Shown here piece by piece: positions 49,586 through 57,768 of a stretch of DNA of 64,000 bases. The notes beneath the pieces are model-generated. The model ran no database searches, was not told where the DNA came from, and was given only the letters and a program-made list of their open reading frames with translations. The DNA lies in assembly GCA_900546415.1 (NCBI GenBank), contig URCY01000001.1:36410-100409 (forward strand). The letters run 5' to 3'. A program made the position numbers and the translations under genes. How positions within the stretch are numbered: position 1 is the stretch's first letter; each line of letters starts with the position of its first letter. The stretch comes from an uncultured Eubacteriales bacterium. GTDB taxonomy: Bacteria; Bacillota; Clostridia; Oscillospirales; Oscillospiraceae.

Positions 49586-49963
49586 GTGCATCTGCAGGAA
49601 TCCGGTGAAATGTATTTGGAGACGATCCTCGTGCTGCTGCGCGAGAAGGGGGCAGTGCGCTCTCTGGACGTTGCGGAGCATATGGGCTTTTCCAAGCCGA
49701 GCGTCAGCCGTGCGGTCGGCATTCTGAAGCGCGGGGAGTATATTCTGGTCGATCGCGACGGCTTCATCACGCTGACGGATTCCGGCATGGAGATCGCCTC
49801 GAAGATCTATGAACGCCACACGCTGCTCACGGCGTTTCTGGTCCGCCTCGGCGTCGACGAAAAGACCGCGGCCGAGGACGCCTGCAAGCTCGAGCACAAC
49901 ATCAGCGACGAATCCTTCAGCGCGATCAAGCGCCACGTTGCGGCCATGACGAAGGAAGCTTGA
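49586..49963 (+). CDS. DtxR/MntR-family metal-dependent transcriptional regulator
   Basis: 125 residues from a GTG with AGGGGGC upstream. The winged helix-turn-helix SLDVAEHMGFSKPSVSRAVG and the dimerisation/metal part (IYERHTLLTAFLVRLGV, EDACKLEHNISDESF) match the short two-domain MntR type. These repress metal transporters when Mn or Fe is bound. No transporter gene lies beside it, so its targets are elsewhere. Confidence 0.92.
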   Translation: MHLQESGEMYLETILVLLREKGAVRSLDVAEHMGFSKPSVSRAVGILKRGEYILVDRDGFITLTDSGMEIASKIYERHTLLTAFLVRLGVDEKTAAEDACKLEHNISDESFSAIKRHVAAMTKEA

Positions 49964-50083
49964 AAACGACCCGGCGATCACGCCGCGACGATTATGCCGC
50001 GCCCGACGGGGCATCGCGGACGCCGCCTTCTGCAAGCCGAGCAAAAGCGACATTCACCATGCAATCCTGAAGTAGTTCAACCG

Positions 50084-50122
50084 CAAAAGCAGCAGGTTTC
50101 ACGAGGAAACCTGCTGCTTTTG
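50084..50122. terminator. Bidirectional terminator
   Basis: A perfect 17-bp stem CAAAAGCAGCAGGTTTC/GAAACCTGCTGCTTTTG with a 5-nt loop, between the MntR gene and the converging HtrA-like gene. Nothing else is seen in 49964-50252. Confidence 0.9.
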
Positions 50123-50252
50123 TATTGCCGTAAGCTGACGGTTCCGCTTCCTGTTCCGCAGAACCTTCCGGTCTTGCCCTTGCAAGGCCGCAGAGCGGCC
50201 GTGGCAATCTTTAAGCCGAAGGCCGGATTTCACTGCGCGCCAGGTCCGCGCC

Positions 50253-51455
50253 TCACTGCGTCAGGATCGACGGCTTTTCCCCATGCCGGAAATACGGCTG
50301 CTCGTCCTCTCCGGCGACGTCGGTCACGGCGGTTACGGTCTGCTCTGCGCCGTCGGCGTAGAACGTGATCTCCACCTCCTGCCCGGCCTCGAGCTGCTCC
50401 AGCGCGGACAGATAGTCCCAGACGGAGCGCACCTCCCGACCGCCGATGCGGATCAGCAGATCGCCCGGCCGCAGACCGGCCGCGTAAGCGCCGCTGCTCT
50501 CGCCGATGCGCTCGATCGCGACGCCATCCGGCAGACCCCAATAGCATTGCTGCGCCTCGGAGAGCGCGCAGACCTCCATGCCGAGCGTCGCCTGACCGCC
50601 GGGCGCACCGTAGGAGATCAGGTCGTTCAGAACGTTTATAACGTGCGCCGTCGGAATGGCCGCGCGCGTCTGCGTCAGACCCTCGGCCTCGGCCGCTCCG
50701 CCCGGATAGATCGCGATGATCTGCCCGTTTTTATTGGCCAGCGCCGCCGCGGGCTGCTCCTTGCGCAGGTCAAGCCCCGTGCGCAGCAGACGGCAGACGT
50801 CCCCCTCGGCGTCGGTCGCGGCGAGCGTCTTGAGGGTACGGGTCTGCGTGATATGGCCGTCGGAGGCGTCGATGGAATAGATCGTGTCGCCCGTGCCGAC
50901 GTCCGTTCCGTCGGCAAGCTCCACGGCCGTCAGCCCCTCGGCGTTGATCTTCAAAATGGCGAAATCCGTCGCGGCATCACGTCCGACGAGGTCTGCGTCA
51001 TAGTGCTGCCCGTCCGGCAGCGAGACGCTGAGCGCCCCGGCATTCTCAAGAATTTCGCCGGGGATCAGCAGATAACCGTCCTCGGTGAGCACCAGACCCG
51101 TCACCGCCTCACCGCTGCTTGTGACGGTCGCCAGCGAGGCCTCCAGCTTTGCCGAGACCTGCTCGCGCTCGAGGCGATGACCGTTTTTCTTGCTCTCGAG
51201 GATCGCGCTGTCGTCATAATGCGGGCCGAACCACGAGTCGGCCGTCTCCGGCGGATCCGTCGTCTCCGGCGGCTCGGTTTTCTCCCGATACAGGCGCATC
51301 AGCACGAGAAACGAGGCAAGATTCAGCCCGAAGAACAGCAGCAGGAGCAGCGCAATCAGTCCCGCGTGGGATCGCGGCGGATCGGGACGCCGTCCGGTGC
51401 CGTAATAGCAGCGCTGGTCGCCGCTGCGGTCAAAGCGATTGGGTCTGTCCGCCAT
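50253..51455 (-). CDS. HtrA/DegP-like PDZ protein lacking the protease catalytic residues
   Basis: 400 residues. A basic cytoplasmic start, one membrane helix at about 30-55, then a trypsin-like fold and a C-terminal PDZ domain (GVAIERIGESSGAYAAGLRP, GDLLIRIGGREVRS). The Asp of the triad is kept in DAATDFAILKI, but the His position is lost (GYLLIPGEIL where NNHVV is expected) and the GNSGGP serine loop is gone (EQPAAALANKNG). It therefore looks like a pseudoprotease that binds rather than cuts. It follows the sensor kinase by 21 bp with AAGGAGGG. Confidence 0.85.
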   Translation of the reverse strand: MADRPNRFDRSGDQRCYYGTGRRPDPPRSHAGLIALLLLLFFGLNLASFLVLMRLYREKTEPPETTDPPETADSWFGPHYDDSAILESKKNGHRLEREQVSAKLEASLATVTSSGEAVTGLVLTEDGYLLIPGEILENAGALSVSLPDGQHYDADLVGRDAATDFAILKINAEGLTAVELADGTDVGTGDTIYSIDASDGHITQTRTLKTLAATDAEGDVCRLLRTGLDLRKEQPAAALANKNGQIIAIYPGGAAEAEGLTQTRAAIPTAHVINVLNDLISYGAPGGQATLGMEVCALSEAQQCYWGLPDGVAIERIGESSGAYAAGLRPGDLLIRIGGREVRSVWDYLSALEQLEAGQEVEITFYADGAEQTVTAVTDVAGEDEQPYFRHGEKPSILTQ

Positions 51456-51476
51456 GTCGGTCCCTCCTTTCGGGCA

Positions 51477-52892
51477 TCATTTGGCGAGGCTCATGGAAAA
51501 GGTGAATTCGGTTTTGCCGTCCTGACTCGTGACATAAACGTCCTCGCCGTGCGCCAGCACGATGGTCTTGACGATATAAAGCCCCAGACCCCAGCCGTCG
51601 CGGTCGTTGGAGCGGCTCTTGTCGATCTTGTGGAAGCGGTCGAACACCAGCGGCAGCTCCTCGGGCGGGATGGTCTTGCCGGTATTGCCGACGGAGATCA
51701 TGGCACTGTTGCCGTGGCGGCGGATGCGCACGGAGAGCGTGCCGCCCTCGTTGACAAATTTGACGGCGTTGTCGATCAGATTATAGAGCACCTGCGTCAC
51801 GGAATCCTGCGCGGCGTGGATCGTCAGCCCCTCGTCGGGCATATCGATCTCGACGTTCAGCTTTTTTTGGTTGATGCGCTGCTCGAAGCAGAGCAGCGCC
51901 TGACCGGCAGCCTCGCAGATGTCGAAATTCGTCTTCTGATCGGCCGGGATACCCTGATCGCGCAGGCGCGAAATATCCAGCATACTGCGCACCAGCCGCG
52001 ACAGCCGCCGCGCCTCGGTGCTGACCAGCTCCATATAATAGCGGTATTTTTCCGGCGGGATCGTGCCGTCGAGCATTCCGTCGAGATAGCCCGCGATGGT
52101 GGTCATCGGGGTCTTCAGCTCATGACTGATGTTCGCGACGAATTCGTTGCGGATCGTTTCGGAATTTTTCAGCGCCAGCGTCATGTTGTTGAACGCGACG
52201 GCAAGCTCCTCCAGCTCCTCGTTCTCGTTGCCGGTCGGCACGCGGACATCCAGATTGCCGTGGGCGATCTGCCGCGCGGCGGCGGCCATTTCCTGGATCG
52301 GGCGCGCCTCGCGGCGCGTGAAGATGGGGATCGCCAGCAGCGCGGCGACCAGAATGAGCAAGGCCGCCAGCAAAAAGACACGCAGCATCTTTTCGGTCAG
52401 CGCGGTGATCGCCGCCTTCTGCACCGAGACGACCACGATGCACAGCCTGCTGCCGTCATTGTTGAGCACGGCAATGGCAGAGGCCATGCGCTCGTCGCCG
52501 TAGAGCGTCGAGACGGCTTTGTTCAGCTTGGCCTTCTCGCTCTGAAACAGCGTGTCGACGGTGTCGGAATCCAGCCGCTTGCCGAGGTGCTCGCAGTTGC
52601 TGCGCTCCATGCAGATGCAGACGATGCCCTCGCTGTTGCAGATGACAATGTCGTTGTCGGACGCGCGCGCCGCCACGGCGAGATTCGTCCGGAACTCCCA
52701 GCTGTTGAGATAGGTCGCGGAATAAGATTGCACCAGCTCCGTCACGGACTGCGCCGTGTCGTCGAGCGACTGCTTCTGATGATCCTGCGCGTAGCGGTCG
52801 AACAGATACAGAAACGACAGACCGATCACCAGAATCGCCGCGACCAGCAGACAGAGGATCATGGTAAACTGTCTGCGATAGGTGGTTTTCAT
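51477..52892 (-). CDS. Membrane sensor histidine kinase
   Basis: 471 residues. Two membrane helices (about 10-32 and 168-190) enclose an extracytoplasmic sensor of about 135 residues with three Cys (CNSEGIVCICMERSNC). HAMP near 190-245, phospho-acceptor His257 in FVANISHELKTPMT, then N, G1 and G2 boxes (NLIDNAVKFVNEGG, DGWGLGLYIVK). PhoR/WalK-type architecture. The regulator gene overlaps it by ATGA. Confidence 0.94.
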   Translation of the reverse strand: MKTTYRRQFTMILCLLVAAILVIGLSFLYLFDRYAQDHQKQSLDDTAQSVTELVQSYSATYLNSWEFRTNLAVAARASDNDIVICNSEGIVCICMERSNCEHLGKRLDSDTVDTLFQSEKAKLNKAVSTLYGDERMASAIAVLNNDGSRLCIVVVSVQKAAITALTEKMLRVFLLAALLILVAALLAIPIFTRREARPIQEMAAAARQIAHGNLDVRVPTGNENEELEELAVAFNNMTLALKNSETIRNEFVANISHELKTPMTTIAGYLDGMLDGTIPPEKYRYYMELVSTEARRLSRLVRSMLDISRLRDQGIPADQKTNFDICEAAGQALLCFEQRINQKKLNVEIDMPDEGLTIHAAQDSVTQVLYNLIDNAVKFVNEGGTLSVRIRRHGNSAMISVGNTGKTIPPEELPLVFDRFHKIDKSRSNDRDGWGLGLYIVKTIVLAHGEDVYVTSQDGKTEFTFSMSLAK

Positions 52893-53578
52893 TTCTCGTT
52901 GACCTCAAATTTATAGCCGACCGACCAGACGGTTTTCAGCTCCCACTGATCCGAAACGCCCTCGAGCTTCTCGCGCAGACGCTTGATGTGTACGTCGACC
53001 GTGCGCGTGTCGCCGAAATAGTCGAAGCCCCAGACCTCGTCGAGCAGCTGATTGCGGGTGTAGACGCGGTTCGGCGTGGAGGCCAGATGATACAGCAGCT
53101 CCATCTCCTTCGGCGGCGTCGGCACCTTCTTGCCGTCGACCGTCAGCTCAAAGGCATCCATGTCGATGATGAGCTTGTCGAAGGTCAGGCGGCGGCTGGC
53201 CTTCTCCGGCTCGATGCCGCTGCGGCGGAGCACCGCCTCGATGCGCGCCAGCACCTCCTTCATCTCAAAGGGCTTGGTGATGTAATCGTCCGCGCCCTGC
53301 TTCAGGCCGCTGACCTTGTCCTCGGTCTCGCTCTTTGCCGTGAGCATGATGATCGGCGTTTTCGACTCGCTGCGGATGGCGCGGCAGACGCCCCAGCCGT
53401 CCATGCCGGGCAGCATGACGTCCAGCAGCACCAGACTCGGCTGGCTGCTCTTGAACAGCTCCACGCCCTTCAGGCCGTCGTTCGCGATCACGACCTCGTA
53501 GCCCTCTTTTTCCAGATACAGCCGCAAAAGATCGGCGATATTGCGATCGTCCTCGACGATCAGCACGGTTTTTGCCAT
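52889..53578 (-). CDS. OmpR/PhoB-family response regulator
   Basis: 229 residues. Receiver domain with acidic pocket VEDD at 9-11, phospho-Asp53 in LVLLDVMLPGMDGW and Lys in MLTAKSE. C-terminal winged helix with RVYTRNQLLDEVWGFDYFGD and TRTVDVHIKRLREKL. TTAGGAGGA precedes the ATG. First gene of the regulator-kinase-HtrA-like operon. Confidence 0.96.
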   Translation of the reverse strand: MAKTVLIVEDDRNIADLLRLYLEKEGYEVVIANDGLKGVELFKSSQPSLVLLDVMLPGMDGWGVCRAIRSESKTPIIMLTAKSETEDKVSGLKQGADDYITKPFEMKEVLARIEAVLRRSGIEPEKASRRLTFDKLIIDMDAFELTVDGKKVPTPPKEMELLYHLASTPNRVYTRNQLLDEVWGFDYFGDTRTVDVHIKRLREKLEGVSDQWELKTVWSVGYKFEVNEK

Positions 53579-53618
53579 GTCCGATTCCTCCTAATCTCTT
53601 TCTGTTTTGGGGAAGTCT

Positions 53619-54593
53619 TTATTGAATGTGCGTATGGTTGTTGATATGGTCGATGCAGTAGCAGAAATAGCCCTTGCATTTCGAGCAATAGCGGAACTCC
53701 AGGCCGGGGCAGCTCGTGTCCGTGCGCCCGCAGACCGTGCACTTGTGGTGATAGGGCTTTTCGCCGTCGGCGCTGCGGTAGTTTTTCGCCCAGTCGGCGT
53801 TCGGCTGCTCCGTCTTCCGGCGGGACTCGGCGCGGCGGCGATCCTCGTCGGTGAAGCGCGCGTCCGTCTGAACGAAGTCACGCTTGCGCACCCGTCGTCC
53901 GGCGAAGCGCGGCGAGAGATTGCGCACGTCCCCGCGCAAAAACAGCAGGAAATTCAGCAGCGCGGCCAGCGGCGCGACGCACAGCATTGTCACCAGAAGC
54001 CCCGCAGGAAGGGCGGTGTGGAACAGATAATAGCGCTGCGCCAGCTCCAGCACGACCAGCACCAGATTGACCAGCGCCATAATTCGCATTTTGACCGGGA
54101 CGATGAAAAACACCAGCACGCGCTGCTCCGGGATCAGGCAGGCCGCGGCGAGGAAGAGCGAGAGGTTGATGTAATACGGCATCACAATCACGTTCACGCC
54201 AAAAATGACGTAAACCAGCAGCGCCGCGACCGATGTCAGCAGGATGCCCGAGAAATAATAGCGGTTGAAGCGGAACGTCCCCCATGTGTTTTCGAGCAGA
54301 CGCCCAAGCCAATAATAAAAATAAAGGAACAGCACGAAAAACAGCAGGCCGAGTTGGCGCAAGGAGTAGCCCACGGCGTCGACGAACATAAAGCTGACCA
54401 GACGCCAGACCTGCCCGTGCAGGATTTTCTCTGCGTCGAAGCACAGCACGCGGAGCACCTCGTCCTGCAGCCCGAACAGGGACAGCAGATAGACCACCAA
54501 ATTGGTCGCGGAGATCCAGAGCATCAGGTTCGGGATGCCCTTGTCCCGGTTGCGCAGGAAAAAGCGGTTGACATTGCGTTTTAAATTACCCAT
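53619..54593 (-). CDS. Rhomboid-like membrane protein with C-terminal zinc ribbon
   Basis: 324 residues. Six hydrophobic helices between about 20 and 235 in the arrangement of rhomboid-like proteins (VWRLVSFMFVD resembles the L1 loop), but no GxSG serine motif is seen, so probably non-proteolytic. The C-terminus has Cys pairs in HKCTVCGRTDTSC and FRYCSKCKGYFCYC, a double zinc ribbon. Function unknown. It stands alone, 41 bp upstream of the response regulator on the same strand. Confidence 0.75.
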   Translation of the reverse strand: MGNLKRNVNRFFLRNRDKGIPNLMLWISATNLVVYLLSLFGLQDEVLRVLCFDAEKILHGQVWRLVSFMFVDAVGYSLRQLGLLFFVLFLYFYYWLGRLLENTWGTFRFNRYYFSGILLTSVAALLVYVIFGVNVIVMPYYINLSLFLAAACLIPEQRVLVFFIVPVKMRIMALVNLVLVVLELAQRYYLFHTALPAGLLVTMLCVAPLAALLNFLLFLRGDVRNLSPRFAGRRVRKRDFVQTDARFTDEDRRRAESRRKTEQPNADWAKNYRSADGEKPYHHKCTVCGRTDTSCPGLEFRYCSKCKGYFCYCIDHINNHTHIQ

Positions 54594-54729
54594 TCTCAGT
54601 CTCCTTCGGACGATCGTATCATTTTCCTTATATTTTAGCCGATTCCAAGCGGAATGTCTATGAATAAATTTTGAATTTTAACGGACAGCCCGATTTTTCG
54701 GCGGATTCATAGAAAGTATAACCCGTTAG

Positions 54730-54765
54730 GGGGAAAAAGAAACCCCTCTGCACGGCAGAGGGGTT
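54730..54765 (-). terminator. Terminator of the glycosyltransferase gene
   Basis: AACCCCTCTGC/GCAGAGGGGTT with a 3-nt loop; on the minus strand TTCTTTTT follows. A repeat copy is inserted between it and the gene. Confidence 0.88.
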
Positions 54766-54780
54766 CCAGAGAGCCTTTTA

Positions 54781-54939
54781 GGAACCTCTGAACCAATCGG
54801 CTGCGGCGCTCAGTGGGTCTTTTGCCCCAACTTTTCGGTTTGAAAATCTTGAAATACGTAAAGGATTCCTGCAATTTCCGAACCTCAATCTGGAACAAAA
54901 TCCCTCGTTGACCGCTCTTGCGATTGAATCAGAGCTTCC
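54781..54939 (+). mobile_element. 159-bp palindromic MITE-like repeat, copy 4, with TTTA flanks
   Basis: Flanked by TTTA at 54777-54780 and 54940-54943. The right flank contains the stop codon of the glycosyltransferase (TAA read on the minus strand). Right end GAGCTTCC instead of GAGGTTCC. Confidence 0.93.
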
Positions 54940-54940
54940 T

Positions 54941-55927
54941 TTATTTTCCGAGGCGCTCCTTCAGACCGAAGAGCAGGCGAACCGTTCCGTAGCGGCGCTT
55001 TTGCAGCAGCCGGAAGGCCAGCGCCCGCGCGCGCGGCAGCTCGGCGACGTAGCGATTGCTCGCATAGTCCGGGAATTCCCGCTCAACATAGCTGCGGAAC
55101 TCCCCGATCAGCCGGTGATGCGGGTCGATCAGCAGCACGCGCACCGTCGCAGAGAGCAGGATATGCTCCACGGCCAGCGCGCAAAGCTCGTCGCGGAATT
55201 CGTCAAACAGGCCGTTTTCGCGGTACCACGCGAGAATGTCGTCAAAGGCGGTCAGCAGCTCTGCGTTGCGGTCTGCATTGCGGTTGCGCATGGCGCTGTC
55301 CTCGCGCTGCAAATAGTGGTAATAGGTTCCATCGAGCGAGACGATGCGCTCGCAGCGCGCCAGAAGCTTGACAGACAGACGGATGTCCTCGTAGCGCACC
55401 TGCGGCGGATAGCGCAGCGACTTGTCCGAGAACAGCGCGCGGCGATAGGCCTTGCCCCAGGGCGCCATCGTGCCGAAGAAGTAGCGCGGCGCCTGCCGCA
55501 GGTCGGTAACGTGACCGACGGGCACCTGCTCGCGCACCTGCCCGATCACGCGGCCGTTGCGCTCCACGAACGCGCCGAAGTGATAGAGGTCTGCGCCGGT
55601 CTGCCCGATCGCCCTGCTCAGCTCCTCAAGCGTCTCGGGAGAGAGATAGTCGTCGCTGTCGACAAAAACGATGTAATCGCCTTCGGCCTCGTCGATGCCG
55701 CGGTTGCGGGCCGCCCCCGGGCCTGCGTTGGGCTGATGGATCACGCGGATGTGCGCCGGATCCTGCGCGGCGTAGGCGTCGCAGAGCGCGGGGCAGCGAT
55801 CCGGCGAGCCGTCGTCCACGAGCAGCAGCTCGTAATCCTGACAGCTCTGCGCGCGGATGGACTCGACACACTTTGGCAGATATTCCTCGACCTTGTAGAC
55901 CGGAACGATCAGACTGAAACGGGGCAT
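54941..55927 (-). CDS. Family 2 glycosyltransferase
   Basis: 328 residues from the ATG at 55927, which has AAGGAGG 8 nt upstream. The open frame extends upstream through the repeat at 56041, but that part is not native. GT-A motifs: PRFSLIVPVYKVEEYLPK, LLLVDDGSPDRC and VFVDSDDYLSPETL, and PGAARNRGID. It transfers a sugar from a nucleotide donor, probably to a cell-surface polymer. The C-terminal part is variable as usual. Confidence 0.93.
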   Translation of the reverse strand: MPRFSLIVPVYKVEEYLPKCVESIRAQSCQDYELLLVDDGSPDRCPALCDAYAAQDPAHIRVIHQPNAGPGAARNRGIDEAEGDYIVFVDSDDYLSPETLEELSRAIGQTGADLYHFGAFVERNGRVIGQVREQVPVGHVTDLRQAPRYFFGTMAPWGKAYRRALFSDKSLRYPPQVRYEDIRLSVKLLARCERIVSLDGTYYHYLQREDSAMRNRNADRNAELLTAFDDILAWYRENGLFDEFRDELCALAVEHILLSATVRVLLIDPHHRLIGEFRSYVEREFPDYASNRYVAELPRARALAFRLLQKRRYGTVRLLFGLKERLGK

Positions 55928-55984
55928 AACGGTCGCCTCCTTGTGTTCTTGTGTTAAGTTTGGGTAAGTAAATCTATTATAACA

Positions 55985-56015
55985 CAAAAAAGTCCTCCGG
56001 GCAATGCCCGGAGGA
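55985..56015 (-). terminator. Terminator of dpaA-dpaB
   Basis: TCCTCCGGGC/GCCCGGAGGA with a 3-nt loop; on the minus strand CTTTTTTGTG follows. A repeat copy separates it from dpaB. Confidence 0.88.
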
Positions 56016-56040
56016 GCTTTTCTTCTTATTACGGTTCTTA

Positions 56041-56199
56041 GGAACCTCTGAATAAATCGGCTGCGGCGCTCAGCGGGTCTTTTGCCCCAACTTATTGGTT
56101 TGAAAATCTTGAAATACACAAAGTATTCCTGCGATTTCCAAACCTCAATTTGGAACAAAATCCCTCGCTGACCACTCTTGCGATTTAATCAGAGGTTCC
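56041..56199 (+). mobile_element. 159-bp palindromic MITE-like repeat, copy 5, with CTTA flanks
   Basis: Flanked by CTTA at 56037-56040 and 56200-56203. The right flank contains the dpaB stop codon. From an ATG at 56158 (minus) a frame of about 40 codons (MFQIEVWKSQEYFVYFKIFK onward) runs through the element and continues in frame into the glycosyltransferase gene. Confidence 0.94.
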
Positions 56200-56200
56200 C

Positions 56201-56767
56201 TTACAGCAGCAGCGGCTGGAGCTGCCGCCCCTCTAGCGCCGCTGCGACGGTCTGCGGCAGCAGCGCGTAGTCCGCCACGAGGCTATAGGGCTTTTTCTGC
56301 GGGTCATCCTGCCGGAACGGCACAAAATAATAGTGCCTGCGCCGCAGCAGCTTGCCGAGGCTTTCGGCGCTGCCGGACAGTCCGTCGTTCGTCGCAAGCG
56401 CCAGCACGACCGGGCGCGCGTTGCGCAGGTGAGCCTTGCAGGCGAAGGGAACGACGCCGTCGGCAATGCCGCAGGCCAGCTTTCCGAGTGTGTTGCCCGT
56501 GCAGGGCGCGACTGCGAGCAGATCGAGCTGCTTTTTCGGGCCGAGCGGCTCAACACCTGCAACGGTGCGCAGCGCTTCATAGCCGCAGATGCCCTCTGCC
56601 TGCGCCAGAAAGCTCTTCGCCGTGCCGAAGCGGCTGTCGATCGACGCGGCCGCCTCGGAAAAGATCGGGATCACCCGATAGTCCTCGGCGAGGACGCGCA
56701 GGGCGTCGAGCGCGGCGCGGAGGGTGCAGAACGATCCGCACATGGCAAAGCCGATCGTCGGTTTCAT
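56201..56767 (-). CDS. dpaB: Dipicolinate synthase subunit B (SpoVFB)
   Basis: 188 residues, flavoprotein-type fold: GFAMCGSFCTLRAALDALR and APCTGNTLGKLACGIADG. With DpaA it makes dipicolinic acid in the mother cell, a main spore-core component. The stop is part of the target duplication of repeat copy 5. Confidence 0.95.
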   Translation of the reverse strand: MKPTIGFAMCGSFCTLRAALDALRVLAEDYRVIPIFSEAAASIDSRFGTAKSFLAQAEGICGYEALRTVAGVEPLGPKKQLDLLAVAPCTGNTLGKLACGIADGVVPFACKAHLRNARPVVLALATNDGLSGSAESLGKLLRRRHYYFVPFRQDDPQKKPYSLVADYALLPQTVAAALEGRQLQPLLL

Positions 56768-57567
56768 GGATCTTCCTCCAAAACATTTAAAATTGCCTGC
56801 CCATAAGCGTCGCCCGCCTCCTGCGGACAGCAGCGCGCGGGCAAGCCCGGCGCGGTCACCGTCCGCAGACCCAGCCTTTTCGCAGCAGCCTGTTCATATC
56901 CGCCGGGCGCGGACGCCAGCTCCATCAGCAGACAGTCCGGAGGCAGGCAGGCCATCCGGCGCACCGGCAGCACCGGCGCGGGGACGGTGTTGAACACATA
57001 GGAATAGTCCGTCCCGCGCGCATAGACGCCGGTCTCGTCGGATCCGAAGCCCAGTGCCTCTGCCTGCGCCCGCGCCTCCACGCGCCGCGCGGCGACCGTG
57101 ACGTGCGCCGAAAGCCCGCGCAGCCGCTGCGCCAGCGCCAGCCCGACGCGGCCGAACCCGATCACAAGACAGGCCGCGCCGTGCAGCGTTCCGTCCGAAT
57201 GCAGCACCGCCTCGGCGATCGCTCCCTCGGCCGTGGCCACGGCGTTGCGCGTGGTCATCGGCTCCGAGCCGTAAAGCTCGGCGGCCCTGATCCCCTCCGG
57301 CAGACCGAGCCGATCCAGCAGCCCGCCGTATACCCGGCTCCCCGCGCGCAGATGCGCGAGCACCTCCTGCGGCGCAAGCGGCCGCGTGCCGGGGATCGCG
57401 CCGTTCCGCAGGCAGGGCATCGGCAGGATCAGGCGCTCGATCTCGGGCGGCGGCGTCTCGTCGGGCAGCGAGGGGACACAGAACGTGTGAACCGCGTGAC
57501 CGGCCGCTCGCAGGGTCTGCGCCGTCCAGGGGCTGCGCCGGTCGCCGCCCAGCATCCAAAGCTCCAT
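56764..57567 (-). CDS. dpaA: Dipicolinate synthase subunit A (SpoVFA)
   Basis: 267 residues from the ATG at 57567 with GGAGGAGGTGA upstream; the frame is open further 5' without conserved sequence. The Rossmann motif CLVIGFGRVGLALAQRL and PMTTRNAVATAEGAIAEA match DpaA. Overlaps dpaB by ATGA. Expected to be under mother-cell sigma K control; no such promoter was assigned. Presence of both genes implies sporulation. Confidence 0.94.
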   Translation of the reverse strand: MELWMLGGDRRSPWTAQTLRAAGHAVHTFCVPSLPDETPPPEIERLILPMPCLRNGAIPGTRPLAPQEVLAHLRAGSRVYGGLLDRLGLPEGIRAAELYGSEPMTTRNAVATAEGAIAEAVLHSDGTLHGAACLVIGFGRVGLALAQRLRGLSAHVTVAARRVEARAQAEALGFGSDETGVYARGTDYSYVFNTVPAPVLPVRRMACLPPDCLLMELASAPGGYEQAAAKRLGLRTVTAPGLPARCCPQEAGDAYGQAILNVLEEDP

Positions 57568-57768
57568 CTGCTCACCTCCTCCACCCAGACTATGCCGCGC
57601 GGGGCGCGGGTGTTCCGCTCTGCGGGGGAAAAGCGGAGCGGGGAGAGGATGCCGCAGAAGTTTCCGAAAAAATACCGTTTGCCGCTTGTCAAGTCGGGTC
57701 GAACCTTGTATAATATATGATAAGATGAAATTTGTGTGCAATTGGCGAGGAAGAAAGAGGGACGCAGG

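Noticed and set aside
49992..50207. A 71-codon minus-strand gene between the MntR regulator and the HtrA-like gene
   Set aside because: It runs through the perfect 17-bp terminator stem, has no ribosome binding site and no protein-like composition.
56041..56158. N-terminal extension of the glycosyltransferase encoded by the repeat
   Set aside because: The conserved GT-2 domain begins at the ATG at 55927 with its own AAGGAGG; the upstream frame is repeat sequence found before unrelated genes.
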